Shown here in pieces: positions 44,211-56,318 of a stretch of DNA of 64,000 bases (its first letter is position 1; each line of letters opens with the position of its first letter). The notes under the pieces were generated by a model that had not been told where the DNA came from, did no database searches, and worked only from the letters and a program-made list of their open reading frames with translations. This DNA comes from Coprinellus micaceus. Taxonomy: Eukaryota; Basidiomycota; Agaricomycetes; Agaricales; Psathyrellaceae. The stretch is from positions 1,860,001 through 1,924,000 of the forward strand of contig OX596337.1 of assembly GCA_951394405.1 (NCBI GenBank). Reading direction: 5' to 3'. A program made the position numbers and the translations under genes.

Positions 44211-46337
44211 ATGCCCGCGATGAAGGGCATCCCCGCCACCATGTACCGAGTCCGCTCCAACTCCCTCACCTCGACCCATCGCGTTCTCCACACCAACGCT
44301 GTTGCGCCTGTATTCTTCGACTCGGGGCCGCCACCAGTCCGCCCTGGAATACTTTCACAATCGTCCAAGGGTCTCCCCACAGATCATCCTAATCACAGCT
44401 CCTCCACCCAGCACTCGTCACACAGTCATGGGGGGCACCCACCATTCCCTTTGGCGCTCGGGACAACGCCGTCAAATTCGTCACAATCCCAATCACAATA
44501 TGCCATGTTTACGTATTCATCCTCGCCGCCAAAGGGCAATACGCACCCTCACCCAGCTCAAGCCACCCACGAACCTCCACTCCGGGCACCCAAGAGACAG
44601 AGGCTCAAGTATCACCTCGACGTCGGCGCATACGGCATACCCAAGCGGTGTAGATCCGCAACTGCCCTGCGTTCCGCCCTTCCCACCCGACTCTCACCAC
44701 AGCCCACGGATAGCGACGATCTTGGTCTTGCAGTGCAAGTAGGAGAAGATGCCTATTTTGTGAGGGACAATGCGATGGGAGTAGCGGACGGGGTGGGAGG
44801 TTGGGCAAAGAGGAGCAACCATGGTGAGTAAGAAATACTTTTCAATAGCAATATTTTCATTGATATTTTGATGCTATAGATACGGATTCACCGAGTGCCA
44901 GTGCTCTGTTCGCTCGCAGGCTTATGCACTACTGCTCTGCAGAGGTCGATTCTGCCACTTGCTCGCGGTCGACATCGCCAGTGCCGCCTGTAGCCCCCCT
45001 CCCATCAGCAACCCAGTTCTCCTTCCAACATCATCTAAAACCTCGGCCGACACCAGTACCTATCCTTTCTCCTCACACCTCTTCATGGCTTTGGAATGAA
45101 GCGGAGGAAGAGAGACTGAGACAGGAAGAACTAGAACAAGAGCTCGAAGATTCCCTGGAGGAACTTTCTGAGGGCATCAATGTCCTCCAACTACTCGAGC
45201 AGGCGTACGATCGAACAATCAAGGCTCATGTGGCACCCGTTGCGATATCCCCGCCACCTCTACCGGAATATAACGACGGCCGGACCCCTCTCACCTCTAT
45301 TTCTCGTTCTGCACCCTCTTCTTCCCCTTCTGGCCCCTTATCGCAAGCTCCAGTTGAGCATGTGCCCCTGATGTCTGGATCCTCAACAGCTCTGCTAGCA
45401 GTCCTTGACCATGCCCCTCGGCAAGCTGCGTCGCGTGCTGCTGCTGCTAAGCCATCCGTGACCCCTGAACCATCTCTAGAAGGCTCGCCCTCAGCGACAT
45501 CGACACAGGCCGAGACGACACCGATGACGAAGCCATCGACTATTGCCAACTACGCAGCTGGAAACTTACATCCCTCTATCACTCTCAATCAAGAAGGAGA
45601 TTGTGACGCTGTAATTCGAGTTGCGCACATTGGTGATTGCATGGGTATGTTGGTCAGAGGGGACGAGATCGTTTGGAGAAGCGAGGAGATGTGGTGGGAT
45701 GTAAGTCTCGTGGTTCATTTCCGACATTAGCAACGTCCTAACTGCCGCTTCTAGTTCAACATGCCACTCCAGCTGGGACCTGTGACCCATCCCACTGTGA
45801 CCCCGTCCACATCCGCCCACTACTTCACCCTTCCAGTGCGAGCTGATGATATCCTGATCCTTGCCAGCGACGGTCTTAGCGATAATCTTTGGGACGAAGA
45901 CGTCTTGGACGAAGTCGTCAAATTCCGGCGCAGCTTCCTTGAAGGGGCGAAACCTGAATCAGCCGAAGCTGCTTCCACGAAGAATGAGTCAGATCGGGTA
46001 CTCCGGCGGAAGGCTCTCGCTGGGATGCTCTCGGAGGCTCTCTGTTCCCGTGCTAGGAAAGTGTCAGAGCAGCGGTCGCCCAAGTCAAGTGGAACCTCCA
46101 CACCTGCGGATGGGATATTCTCTGCTTTCTCGCAGGAGGTCGCCGATGAAGTTCCCTTCGCTCGCCGTGCCAGGGAGGCCGGGAGAGTGTTCCGAGGTGG
46201 GAAACAAGATGGTGAGTGACCCACCGCGTTCTAGTGCAATCACATACTAAACACCTTGGCCAGATATTTCTGTCATTGTTGCAGTCATCTCTCCAGGAGC
46301 GAATGGAGAGGTCTTGCTTGGAGATAAAGCCCGGTGA
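44211..46337 (+). CDS. PP2C-type protein phosphatase, PTC7-like
   Basis: Mitochondrial-type PP2C; yeast Ptc7 controls coenzyme Q synthesis. The N-terminus (MYRVRSNSLTSTHRVLHTNA) looks like a presequence; starts at 44211 or 44241 are possible. Motifs in order: YHLDVGAYGIPKR, GLAVQVGEDAYFVRDNAMGV, ADGVGGW (metal-binding Asp), RVAHIGDCMGMLVRGDEIVW, QLGPVTHPTVTP, DILILASDGLSDNLWDEDVL, VPFARRAREA and a last exon DISVIVAVIS. A Ser/Pro/Ala-rich insertion of about 200 aa (44960-45560) lies inside the phosphatase fold between the second and third motif. Four introns. The stop is TGA at 46335-46337. Confidence 0.85.
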
Positions 46338-46842
46338 TACCCCTTACGAAGACGTTATAGACGGAGATCTTGGCCGGTAGTGCCCATATGCACTCTACAC
46401 CCGTTCTGCTTACTATCCTTTCATCTTCAACTGCTTATCCTTATTCGACATCTGTGTACAGTCAGTTTCCTTGCATTCATTTCTCCTACCTAAAATCATT
46501 TCAAGTTGAAATTTGGTCCCCAAAACGAGTCTAAAGGCTAATTTGTAGTTGTATATATGTGTACCACCATCTTCTCCTCCTTCTTTGTGTACAGTGAGCG
46601 GGCTGTAGTTTTAGAGATAGTCGATCGTAGTTGATGAATGCACAGTCAACCGAGGGTGTTTATGGAACTTTGTCTCCGGGCATGATGAACCAGTAACCGC
46701 GCGTCTTCGTGCGAAGGCTGTGCAGTAGATGGTCAAGACGCGATTCACGGAGACCCGTTTGTAACCTTCATTCATCCACCAAGACTCAAGTCTTTGCGCC
46801 GAGTCACACTTTCAGTAACCCTCGAACACATTATCCACGACA
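46338..46842. other. Intergenic region
   Basis: 505 bp between two plus-strand genes. It is T/C-rich (3' untranslated style) then holds the probable promoter of the BAR-domain gene. No gene or RNA seen. Confidence 0.55.
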
Positions 46843-48175
46843 ATGGAAGGCTGGTCGAAGCTCTCGTCCAGCTTGGGCGCCATCAACTTCTCCCAAGCCG
46901 GGTCCAAGTTCACCAAGGGCTTCAACTCAAGTGTGCAGGCGACTCGAGAGAGGCTTGGACAGATTTCACCGGAGGACATCACTGAATTGCCGCAAGGTGA
47001 GTATCCTCCTGGATGGACGAGCTCGTCGTCTAACCTAACCATATCTGCTTGAATGTTCATTGATAATGATATCCTGGTCGTCCCCATCGCTCGATCTAAA
47101 CAGAGTACAAGGATCTCGAAGCCAGAGTTGACGCCCTTCGCCACGCTCACGAGGCCCTGTTCAAGTACGTCGTCTAGATCTACGCCGTTGCCGAGGGCGT
47201 TCCCGCTGATGCGTCCCTGTTAACTCTCACTACCGCCCCAGGATCACCAAGGTCTACAGCACCGAAACATACGACTACCCTGTCCAGGTCCAAGAATCCA
47301 TTACTGAGCTTTCCCAGTCGGTTGGGTTCAACATCACCAGCTTCGCCGCGAACAACCTCAAGGGCACCAACCTCCCCGTACCCGCCTCACCGACCGCGCC
47401 TCCCCAGAGGGGCCACAAGACCTTGCCCCATGCCCTAGCCCGTGCCACAACTTCAGCCGCAACTGCCATTTCTGGACCTGCAACAGGCGCTGGACCCGCG
47501 GAGACGGGCGATAAGCTTGGCAAGGCGCTTGGTCTTTATGCGAACGGATGGGAGAAGATCGCTGCTGCGCGTCTCGACCAGGACGATGCGATTGTGAACA
47601 ACTTCTTGCACCCTTGGCAGCAGACTTTGAACACTTCGATTAGCCTTGCGCTCAAGGCTAGGCAGGCAGTTCAGGTCAGCAGGTTGGAGCTCGATGCTGC
47701 GAAGCAGACGTAAGTCTCTATACTGTGATGCCGCGGGGTGCCATCGCCGGTATGACTAACGATGATTGGACCGCAATTCGCAGATTGAAGACCGCCAACC
47801 CCTCAAAGCAAGAGCAGGCGCGCCTCGAGGTTGAGAATGCTGAGGATGACCTCGTCCAGAAGACTGAGGTTGCCATTACGCTCATGAAGACCGTCCTCGA
47901 GAATGTGCGTCCGAATCACATATACTTACCCCTGAGTGTCAACAGCTAATTGATCTCTATTAGCCCGAGCCCATCAAAAACTTGAACGAACTTGCCAAAT
48001 CTCAGCTCATCTTCTTCTCAACTGCTGCTGAGGCCCTTCAGTCCGTTCAGGGAGAGATCGAGGAATTGAGCGTTGCCGCAGAGGGCGATTATAGGTAACG
48101 GATACGGAGATTTTCATGTTGTCTGAGGGGAGTAATGATTCTGACGCAGTCCGTAGGAAATCTCGCGACCACTAA
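46843..48175 (+). CDS. BAR-domain protein (Gvp36-like)
   Basis: Membrane-curving BAR protein related to fungal Gvp36 of Golgi/endocytic membranes. ATG 46843 gives MEGWSKLSSSLGAINFSQAG. Helices follow: KFTKGFNSSVQATRERLGQI, EYKDLEARVDALRHAHEALF, ITKVYSTETYDYPVQVQESI, LGKALGLYANGWEKIAAARL, VNNFLHPWQQTLNTSISLAL, QARLEVENAEDDLVQKTEVA and LNELAKSQLIFFSTAAEALQ. A Pro/Ala linker sits at about residues 125-155. The last intron (48095-48156) gives a family-like end DYRKSRDH with TAA at 48173-48175; reading through would stop at once. Six exons, about 320 aa. Confidence 0.82.
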
Positions 48176-48348
48176 TCTGCTTGGTGTTCCACAAATGCAA
48201 ATTCAACCCATTACTGTATATCCTTGTCTCATGCGTTTCTGTTAGATCTTGTCCTTCCATAGGAGCCGGTCCACCTATCATTTACTCTTCAATCCCTGAT
48301 TAATCCCACTTGGAGTGCAATCAGAATATAGAGGACTGGGCAATGCCA

Positions 48349-50152
48349 CTATTTCAAACTGGCGGTTTCGAATAGCCTGAGCTTCTTGTACATCTTGCGA
48401 AGGTGTTCGATAAACCACCAGTGGGTTTTCCAATACGGGGCTGTTCGATCTGCCTCGGTGTATGGTTCGATGGAAATGAGTTGGGGGAACATGAGGTCGA
48501 GGAGCTGCGCGAGGTCGTTATATTGCTCGAGATTGAAATCGGCGAGAGGCTTCTGTTCATATATGGCCAAGTGGCGGAGGCTACTTCGTGATGGAGATTG
48601 ATTCGTTTTCCAGTGAAGAAGGAGGCCAGATATCTCGGGGAAGGTACCCCATTTAAAGATGCCCGTCGTGATCTGGGTCGTTGAGTGGAGTCCCCCAGCC
48701 AGGCGTTCGACCATTGGAAGCTGCGTGGCGATGTCGGCTAGGTATGGGAGTATGAATGGGCCTGCATTGGTTGCTGGTGGAAAGGTGATCGACCTAATGG
48801 TGAGCGGCCGTTTAATCTGCACCAGTAAAGCTGACATTAGGAGAGCGTTAAGTGCACCAAAGGGCCACGCGATGGAGGAAATATCGACCCGCAGCTCGTC
48901 GATGGGGAGGCTCAGCAAGGGTCCCAGCGCGTTGGGGTCCTTGACATTAACCTTCCTCCCATTCTTCTCCGACAGCTTGATCTGATTCAGTTTCAATGAA
49001 GGTAAACGGCCGAAGGAGTTGACCATGTTTTTGAACTGGCCTGGAGAGGTGATGTCGGTTGACAACATCAAGGTGAGGGATGTGATTCTGTCGAACATAA
49101 AGGAGGGGATGCATCCGCAGATTCCGTCTTCTGAGCAGCTCACGATCTTGAGAACTGCCAGCCCGGGGAAGGTGGTCTGCCGTGAGCGGTCGCCGACGGG
49201 TGGCTGAGACACGGCGGAAGCACAGTGCAGGTCCAGGGAGAGAGATTGCAGGTTCCGGAGGACGATCCCTTCTTTCTTGGCTAGAATATGTCCCAAAGAT
49301 ACGTTGAGTCCTGGTAACTGCAGGTCGAGTGATTCGAGACTATTCATTCCCATGACGGCTTCGAGGACACTAGTCGAAGGAGCTGTTTCTGCCGCCTTTA
49401 AAGAGAGGTGCCGGAGATCGCTCAACAGCTTTTGCGCAAGGGGAAAGCAAAACTCTGCGAACAGAGGGCGTGATATTCCCCGGCCACGGAAGGTCGCAGC
49501 CTTTACCGAAGACGAGAAGGCCCAGGGCAACTGGGCAGTGAAGCTGGTGTTGTTGGTGTCATCGGCGGAGGGGTGGACTGTGATCTGCTGCAGGTTGGGG
49601 AAAAGGACGTCCCCTCCCATTTCCTGCGTTATCAGATGGTATAATGAGGGTGAGACCGTCTGGGTCGGTAGTGGCGACTCCGTCTCTGACCCGATGACCA
49701 ACGTCCGTAGCTTCCTAGCGTAAAGGCGAAATTTACTCTCTTGGGAGAGAGAGCCACTGAAATACTAAGATGGTACAATTCCGCACTTAGCATAATTTGT
49801 ATCCCCCCAAGTGAAGTTAAAGCTACAGGGATCGTAGACTCACGTATTGTCCATGCAAGACCTTGAGATTTGGAAGGATTTTGATCAAAGGTAAAAGCGA
49901 GTCCAGGTATATCCAAAGCCTGTCCAATGCAGGATCTTTGAAGGCCCTGCAAGCCAAGGCAGCATTCCGGAGTTGCTTCCTCCCGTTGACAATTTCAGCT
50001 CTAGGAAGGGCAAGTGGATCGTCGGGTAGGAAATTGCTGAAGATGACAGCCAACAGGTCTTGATCCGACAGGACGAGGGTGCGTGGGCCAGGCTTTGAAT
50101 TCTGGAATAGAGCGTGAAATGTGAGAGGATTAGAGATGGTGAGCGCTTGCAT
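48349..50152 (-). CDS. F-box-like / leucine-rich-repeat-type protein, paralogue 1
   Basis: Two main exons. The N-terminal exon (ATG 50150-50152, MQALTISNPLTFHALFQNSK) has an F-box-like region: LSDQDLLAVIFSNFLPDD, then ALACRAFKDPALDRLWIYLD and SLLPLIKILPNLKVL. The long second exon (from about 49740) holds irregular leucine-rich repeats, for example LSDLRHLSLKAAETAPS and LESLDLQLPGLNVSLG, and a conserved end FPQLISIEPYTEADRTAPYW, KTHWWFIEHLRKMYKKLRLF. Such proteins are much expanded in Agaricomycetes and are thought to be SCF ubiquitin-ligase receptors; no substrate can be read. It is a tandem paralogue of the next gene. Confidence 0.75.
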
Positions 50153-50350
50153 CACGAGTCAAAGGATGGGGATGAAGTTGAACGTCAAAAAACCAGTTCC
50201 ATCACCATTGCGGTCGCCACTGTGGCATTCACATTCCCACGGACCCACCACTTGTGCTGGCGTCGGGCGCTTAAATCAATGCGAGTAAGCTGTTCACTTG
50301 GCGCCGAGCCTCTGGTCCACGAGACAGCAGAAATTCTGGAGCATAATATA

Positions 50351-52213
50351 TTACACAGAGACAGCACCTGCCGAAAGGCAAGGCAGACGTAGAATTGTCG
50401 ACTTCCGAGTCGACAGTACACTGAGTGTCTCCAGAACCCTGATGTGCTTATACATTTTACGGAGATGCTCAATAAACCACCATGTGTCCTTCCAATACGG
50501 GGAATCTCTCTCCCCGTCACGGTAAGGAGTGATGGACTCGAGCTGGGGGAACATGAGGTCGAGGAGTTGAGCGAGGTCGTTATATTGCTGGGTATTGAAC
50601 TCGCCGAGGGGCTTGTGTTCCGAAATAGCCAGATGGCGGAGGCGACTCCGGGATGGCGGTTCGTTCGTTCTCCAATGCTGAAGGAGGGCCGATATTGTTG
50701 GGAAATCCCCCGTAGTCAGAGTTCCCCCTCCAAACAACTGCGTTTTGTGCTCCGTCCTTGAAACCAGCCCTACGGCCATGCATTCCAGTACGGAATTATG
50801 GGCCAAGTCGGAGAGATATTCGAGCGTGAAGGAATCGTCCTCCGGAACTGGGGGAAAGGTTAAAGATCGAATGGTGGAACTCCCGGACAACAAACCCTTC
50901 ACGCATGCTGATGGGAACAACTCCCTGGTAAATGGGGAATATGGCCAGCGTATGGAGGATAGGTTGACATGCAGCTCCTCGATAGGGAGCTCCAGGAGAC
51001 GGAGAATTGCCGCAGCCACCATGACTCTAATAGGGCGCCCCTTTCCTTCCAACGTGAGCCTCCTCAGTGAAGGGATCTTCACCGCCACTTCCAATACCTC
51101 TTGGAAAAAGGTGTCGAATGAGACATCCGTGCACAAGGTCAGCGTCAGCGACGTTACCCGCTCGTAGAGCATTGGCGGTACGCATGAGCATACACGAGAC
51201 CCACTGCAACTGACCACGGTGAGGTCGGTTAGACTGGGAAATAGGACCCGATGCACGAGCAAGTCATTCAAGGACGTTCGCTCCGGCAGGAGGGATGTAT
51301 GCACGTCAAGCAAAAGTGACCGTAGGCCGGGGAGAATGATACCCTGTCTCCGATATATGGTCCTCTCCAGGGGTACATTGGCGTTTGGGAAATGTAGTTC
51401 GAGAGATTCCAGAGCGTCCATCCGGAAAACATCATCGAGGCAACTTGACGAAACCGTCTGCTCCTCCTGGCTCTGTAACGAGAGGTGACGCAGACAGCTT
51501 AGTTGCTGGCGTACCAAGGGAAGGCCGAAATCTGCAAACAGAGCACGATGTATTCCTCCGCCGTAAAACGCGGCAGTCTCAACTGAAGGCGAGATAGCGA
51601 AAGGAAGTTGGGCAGTGAAGTGGATGTCACTGGACGGATTATTTGGTGGGTGGACTACGATTCGTCGAAGGTTGGGGAATGCCGTTTCTCCTTCCAGGCT
51701 CTTCGAAACGAGGAAGTAAAGGGACGGGGAGATTCGATCGTCCAGGCCTGCTCGCTCCGGCGAGCCGAGCTCCAGACTGCGAAGATTGTGGGCATATCGG
51801 CGAAAGTTGCAGTCTTGAGATAAAGAGCTGTGGAAGTACTACTGAAAGAGATAAGCCAGTAGCACCAACAAACAGTCGTAAGAGCCGCATGCAGGTTACA
51901 GTGTACTCACATAAACACCGTCGATCGCGACGACATTTGGTAGGATCTTGATCAAGGGCAAAAGGGAATCGAGGAACATCCAAAGTCGATCCAAAGCAGG
52001 ATCCTTGAAGGACCGGCAAGTCAAAGCAGCGTCCCTCAGCTGCCTCCTCCCCTGGGCAAGCTCCAGTCGGGATAACCTGGTTGGGTCGTCCGGCAAGATG
52101 TTCGTGAAAACGACCGCGAGTAGGTCTTGGTCAGCGAGGAATGTGGAGCGGGGATGGGATGTCATAATGTTCAAGTTTGTAGCGCCTTGTGCGGTTGCGG
52201 CGAGGGTAGACAT
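50351..52213 (-). CDS. F-box-like / leucine-rich-repeat-type protein, paralogue 2
   Basis: Same build as its neighbour. ATG 52211-52213 gives MSTLAATAQGATNLNIMTSH, then the F-box-like DQDLLAVVFTNILPDD, RQLRDAALTCRSFKDPALDR and LWMFLDSLLPLIKILPN. The second exon carries LSCLRHLSLQSQEEQ and LESLELHFPNANVPLERT. It shares the end FPQLESITPYRDGERDSPYW, KDTWWFIEHLRKMYKHIRVL, with an extra 25-residue tail. The F-box part and the extreme C-terminus are much better conserved between the two copies than the repeat region, so this is an older tandem duplication with a diverging substrate region. It is divergent from TAD1. Confidence 0.75.
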
Positions 52214-52508
52214 TTAGCCCTAATTCAAGCGATGTGGGTGATGAAGGTGGGTGTAGAGATGTCAAATCTCTTAGTCAAAAAGCTCCCACGATTTGTTAAG
52301 GTGGGGATGACCTCGGGCGCTTAAATCAGAGTGTGTGCAATTACCTTCTTCATGCCAACTAGACCTGACCTTTTGCGCTGTTTAGTCTGATACATCGTAC
52401 AAGCAAATTATATCCGAGGAATTGTCGATTTGTAGGACCACATCGTACTCCCAGTCGGTCGAGGAAGTGTTACACGGGCCGATCACTCACCAAATCTGAC
52501 TTTTTCCA

Positions 52509-53889
52509 ATGTCTACTCATGACCACCATCACGAGGACCGAGATGCCCAAATCCCAGAAATCCACGACCTTTACAAAACCTTCAGCTACACTCCGCCTCA
52601 CTCCCAATTCACTATCCTTGCAGCATTTTATCTCGTCCACCCTGAATCGGCCAAAAGCAACATCATTAGCGTCGGGACTGGGACGAAATGTGTCCCCACC
52701 GCTAAACTTTCAAATCGCGGGGAGCTGGTGCACGATAGTCATGCCGAAGTGATAGCTCGAAGAGGAGCTGTAAGGTGGCTTCTAGAAGAGGTGCACCGAG
52801 TAGCTTTAGGAGATGTGGAGGACTCGGACTGGCTCTTTCGCGTGTCTCCTGGTGCGGCGCGTTTCCGACTCCGGGATGGGGTTGAGCTGCACCTATACGT
52901 CTCAACGCTTCCTTGTGAGTCCATATGCACCAATTTGACGCTCCAAAGTACCTCGTTGAGCTCACATCGAACAGGTGGCGACGCATCCATGCGCTACCTT
53001 GCCACAACCCAAGATTCCTCCATTGCCACCCTCAAAGACTCTTCTATCTTCCCCTCCCTCTCCCCCACCACTGCCTCCCGCGGGCGCGATAACTACTCGC
53101 GCCTTGGGGTTCTGCGCACCAAGCCCGGTCGCGCCGACTCTCCCCCAACGCTCTGTATGTCGTGTAGCGATAAGATTGCGAGGTGGAACGTGCTTGGGAT
53201 TCAAGGCGCACTGGGGTCGCTTGTACTGGAGCCCATCTACATAACGGAGATCGTAATTGGAGAGGTGGGGGAGGAGATGAAGGAAGAATGCGAACGTGCG
53301 TTTTGGAGGCGGCTGGAGGGGGTGGACAGTTCAGGCAAGTTCATGTTCTTCTCTGTGGGCATGTCGTTATTCATGAGTACGAAAGACAGACCTTCCTGGA
53401 GGGTACCACTTACAAAGGTCTCGGATACGCTTCACAAGCGTGCCGTTTGAACACTCCAAGTCAGTGCTCCAGTCCGGCAACTCTTCGAACGAAGCAATCT
53501 GCTGGACGAGTGGCGACAGCGTACCAGAGTTTCTGATAAACGGCATGAAGAGAGGTGTATCTCCCAGACACCGACACAGGGATAAGGCCAGGCCCAAAGT
53601 CTCGCGAATATCGCGACTGAACCTTTGCTTGGATGTGCGAGAAGCGCTTCAAATGGGAACATCCCCGTAAGTGCCGTACTTTACTCACCCCGAACCGACC
53701 CTTGGGCTGGACTGAACGGCTGCCAGGGGTGACACAACCTATGTCGATCTCAAAGGACTCGCAGGGCGTTACAACACTGCAAAACAAACACTGCTCGGAG
53801 GAAATGGCCCCTTCTCGGGTTGGCTACGCACAGGCTCGCACCACCAACAATTCAACTGCCACGGCGATGTTGTGTCGTCCTCGACGTAG
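52509..53889 (+). CDS. TAD1: tRNA-specific adenosine deaminase 1 (TAD1 / ADAT1)
   Basis: Deaminates A37 to inosine in eukaryotic tRNA-Ala. ATG 52509 gives MSTHDHHHEDRDAQIPEIHD. The zinc site is complete: HDSHAEVIARRGAVRWL (His and catalytic Glu), TLPCGDASMRYL after an intron (GTGAGT...AACAG), and LCMSCSDKIARWNVLGIQGA. It continues LVLEPIYITEIVIGE and, downstream, SRIRFTSVPFEHSKSVL, SSNEAICWTSGD and INGMKRGVSPRHRHRDKARP. The last exon (after TGCCAG) gives YVDLKGLAGRYNTAKQTLLG and SGWLRTG. The splice near 53330-53430, between RLEGVDS and SRIRFTS, is not settled. Confidence 0.88.
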
Positions 53890-54295
53890 ATGCTGAAGTT
53901 ATATCCACGTAGTTATTCCAGAAGAACGTCGTGGACGCACAACATACAACATTGCATCTCTAGGTATCTACAACGATCGAATTGCTCCAAGAAAGTCAAG
54001 GATTGGTACAAAGGGGGTATGCTTTCTAGCACAAGAAACAGAACGAACAAGTACAGGCATATAGTAGGTGTCGTGAAAGTCGTGCAAGTAGGAGGCCAGA
54101 AAGTGGATGTGACCGAACGATAGCCAGAATCCGGAAAAAGTCAGAATTACAGAGTGGATTAAATGCCGCATATGAAGGTGAATGGTGCCGTTAGCTAGGG
54201 TAGTCGTACAATTGGTAGTCTTCGTGAATCCAGAATAAAGATAGCCAGGTAGCAAGCAGGTCGTGGGTCAAGCAGGTTCAGGACCACGGTACCGG
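53890..54295. other. Intergenic region between convergent genes
   Basis: 406 bp between the stops of TAD1 (+) and GPC1 (-). I see no coding, RNA or repeat signal. Confidence 0.55.
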
Positions 54296-56146
54296 TCATG
54301 TGTTTTTCTTGGCAGAAAGCGAATCGTTCGAATTTGAGCTCAAGTCGAGCTCGGGTACTGCGAGCTGTTCGCCATCTGAAGGGAGGTCCGAAGAGAGGAA
54401 GTCTGGTGAAGCCCAAGTCGAGCCCGCTTCGCTGTTGGTTTGGCTTATCGAGCCAGGGCTCGTGGTACCGCTGCTGTTTGAACGGGATGTTGCCTCAGCT
54501 AGTTCCTTCCGCAGTGCCTCAACTTCCTTCTCAAATCTGAAAACGATAGTCTGTCAGTGTGAGTATGGCTAGAAGGGGAAGAGGGGAACTGACTTGCGAC
54601 CAAATACTTCAATGTAGAAGCCTCCACCATTCCAGGCGCTGACGCCGAAAATGATCAGTAGGAAGATGGCACTCCACGTTGGGCTCTTGTACAACAGGAA
54701 AATCGCGGGGATCTCGGTGAAAATTGCGTATACTGCCACCAGAAAGTAAGTATGGGATAGGGAAACGTCAGGGCGAAGTGCTCACCAAGCTGCCCGGTCA
54801 TGAAAGTCTCGAGGCGCCATTGTTCTGGTACAGAAGAAAGCGAGCGGCCAATCACACTTCGCTTATCATTGAGGAGGAACGAGAAGGAGGTAGTCCTCTG
54901 GCCGGATTCAATCTTCTGCTTGCGGTCGATAAGGAGGAACTACGAAGCAATACAGTTAGCCCAAGCTCCGAGAGATAAGAACGACCTGTATACCTTCCAG
55001 TAAAGTAGTTGCCAGATGAGGTCTATAACAGGCGGGTTAGCAACGTTTGCTGAGCATATCACAGTGATACGTACAGATTCCACCGCTGATGAATATGGCC
55101 TTCAACGGGTTGAGGTACTCGACCTTCTGAAGAGCAGGGAAACGCTCTTCAGCACCGGGATAGAAGTGACTATATTTGGGTCAGCACGAGTCACCGCAGG
55201 CGCCTCTCAGAACTCACCGAAGGACCGTGAACGCGAGAGGGGCGTAAATATGGATAAAAAGCGATGTGATCTTGTCCTGGTCGTGGAACACAAGGCTATT
55301 CCTCCATGTAATCACCGCACTAGCCAAAGACCCATGCGAAAGGCAATAACACGCGATGAATAGAACCGTGCTGCTGGGGAAGATCCAGAAGTAGACGAAG
55401 TTGAGGATGGTGACGAAGTAGCAGAGGTCGAATAGGAAATAGTGCCAGGCGCGTTTCTTGTATTGATAGAACCTGAGTGGCAGCAGATAGAGACCTTGGA
55501 CCGTATATGATATATGGACCCATCTAAATAGGCAAGTGGGTGAGTTACGCGACCCGCGCGATGCCCGTGATTGGCGAGGCGTGAACTATGACGCACTGCG
55601 GGGCAAGGCCAAACATGAGGGCAGTGAATAGGAGGTTGCTGACACCGAAGAAGAATGAGAGCTTTTCGCGCGTACGGACGACCTGAGCAGATTGCCATGT
55701 TGTGAGGAAGGAGGACATGCGTGCCGCCGCCTGACACACGAAGCGCCCAAGTGTCAGCGAGCGTGTTTGGACCGCGAAACAGCATAATAAACGCACCTTC
55801 AGCTTCACATTCTTGATTTCGCGCTCCAGGTTCTCCGCCAGCAGGTCCCCAGACAGATCCTTGATCTTGAACTTCTCCTCCGCCTTCATCTTGAGCCTGT
55901 CGCTGTGCTTCTGTAGTTTGCGTTGCAGTAGGTCGACATGGGAGTCGAAATAGGTCTCGAGGGTGTCTATGTCGATTACGAGGGTAAGAATCCGCATTTT
56001 GGCTCAGGGTAGAGGAGAGGTATTGGCGAACCGAGAAGAGTGAACGCGCTTGCCCACTGGTCATTGCCGTCGTCACGTATAAAGCGTTCGAATGGGACTG
56101 AGAGATAGCCGCGTGGCAATGGCGGGGAGGGTGGCGTCGAGCCCAT
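54296..56146 (-). CDS. GPC1: Glycerophosphocholine acyltransferase Gpc1 (DUF2838 family)
   Basis: Multi-pass membrane enzyme that acylates glycerophosphocholine to lyso-PC in PC remodelling. ATG 56144-56146 gives MGSTPPSPPLPRGYLSVPFE. The next exon starts DTLETYFDSHVDLLQRKLQK, followed by a helix with FKIKDLSGDLLAENLERE. Family motifs: VVRTREKLSFFFGVSNLLFT, YLLPLRFYQYKKRAWHYFLF, DLCYFVTILNFVYFWIFPSS, YCLSHGSLASAVITWRNSLV, FHDQDKITSLFIHIYAPLAF. Later exons hold further membrane helices and a Ser-rich C-terminal tail ending SLSAKKNT. About seven exons, approximately 430 aa. It is divergent from the DUF1748 gene (172 bp between starts). Confidence 0.9.
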
Positions 56147-56318
56147 TGTCGATGGTCAATGGTCCTGGTCCTGGACAAAGAGTGGTTGTGAGGAGAACCG
56201 TGTGCGAGCATCTCCAGCATGGACTTGCCACATCCACTGTCGGATTACGTCATTCGTTACCACGCGAGCAATTGACCTTGCGAGTCGCGGCTCGGGCTCC
56301 TCAGCCTCATTAAGAACC

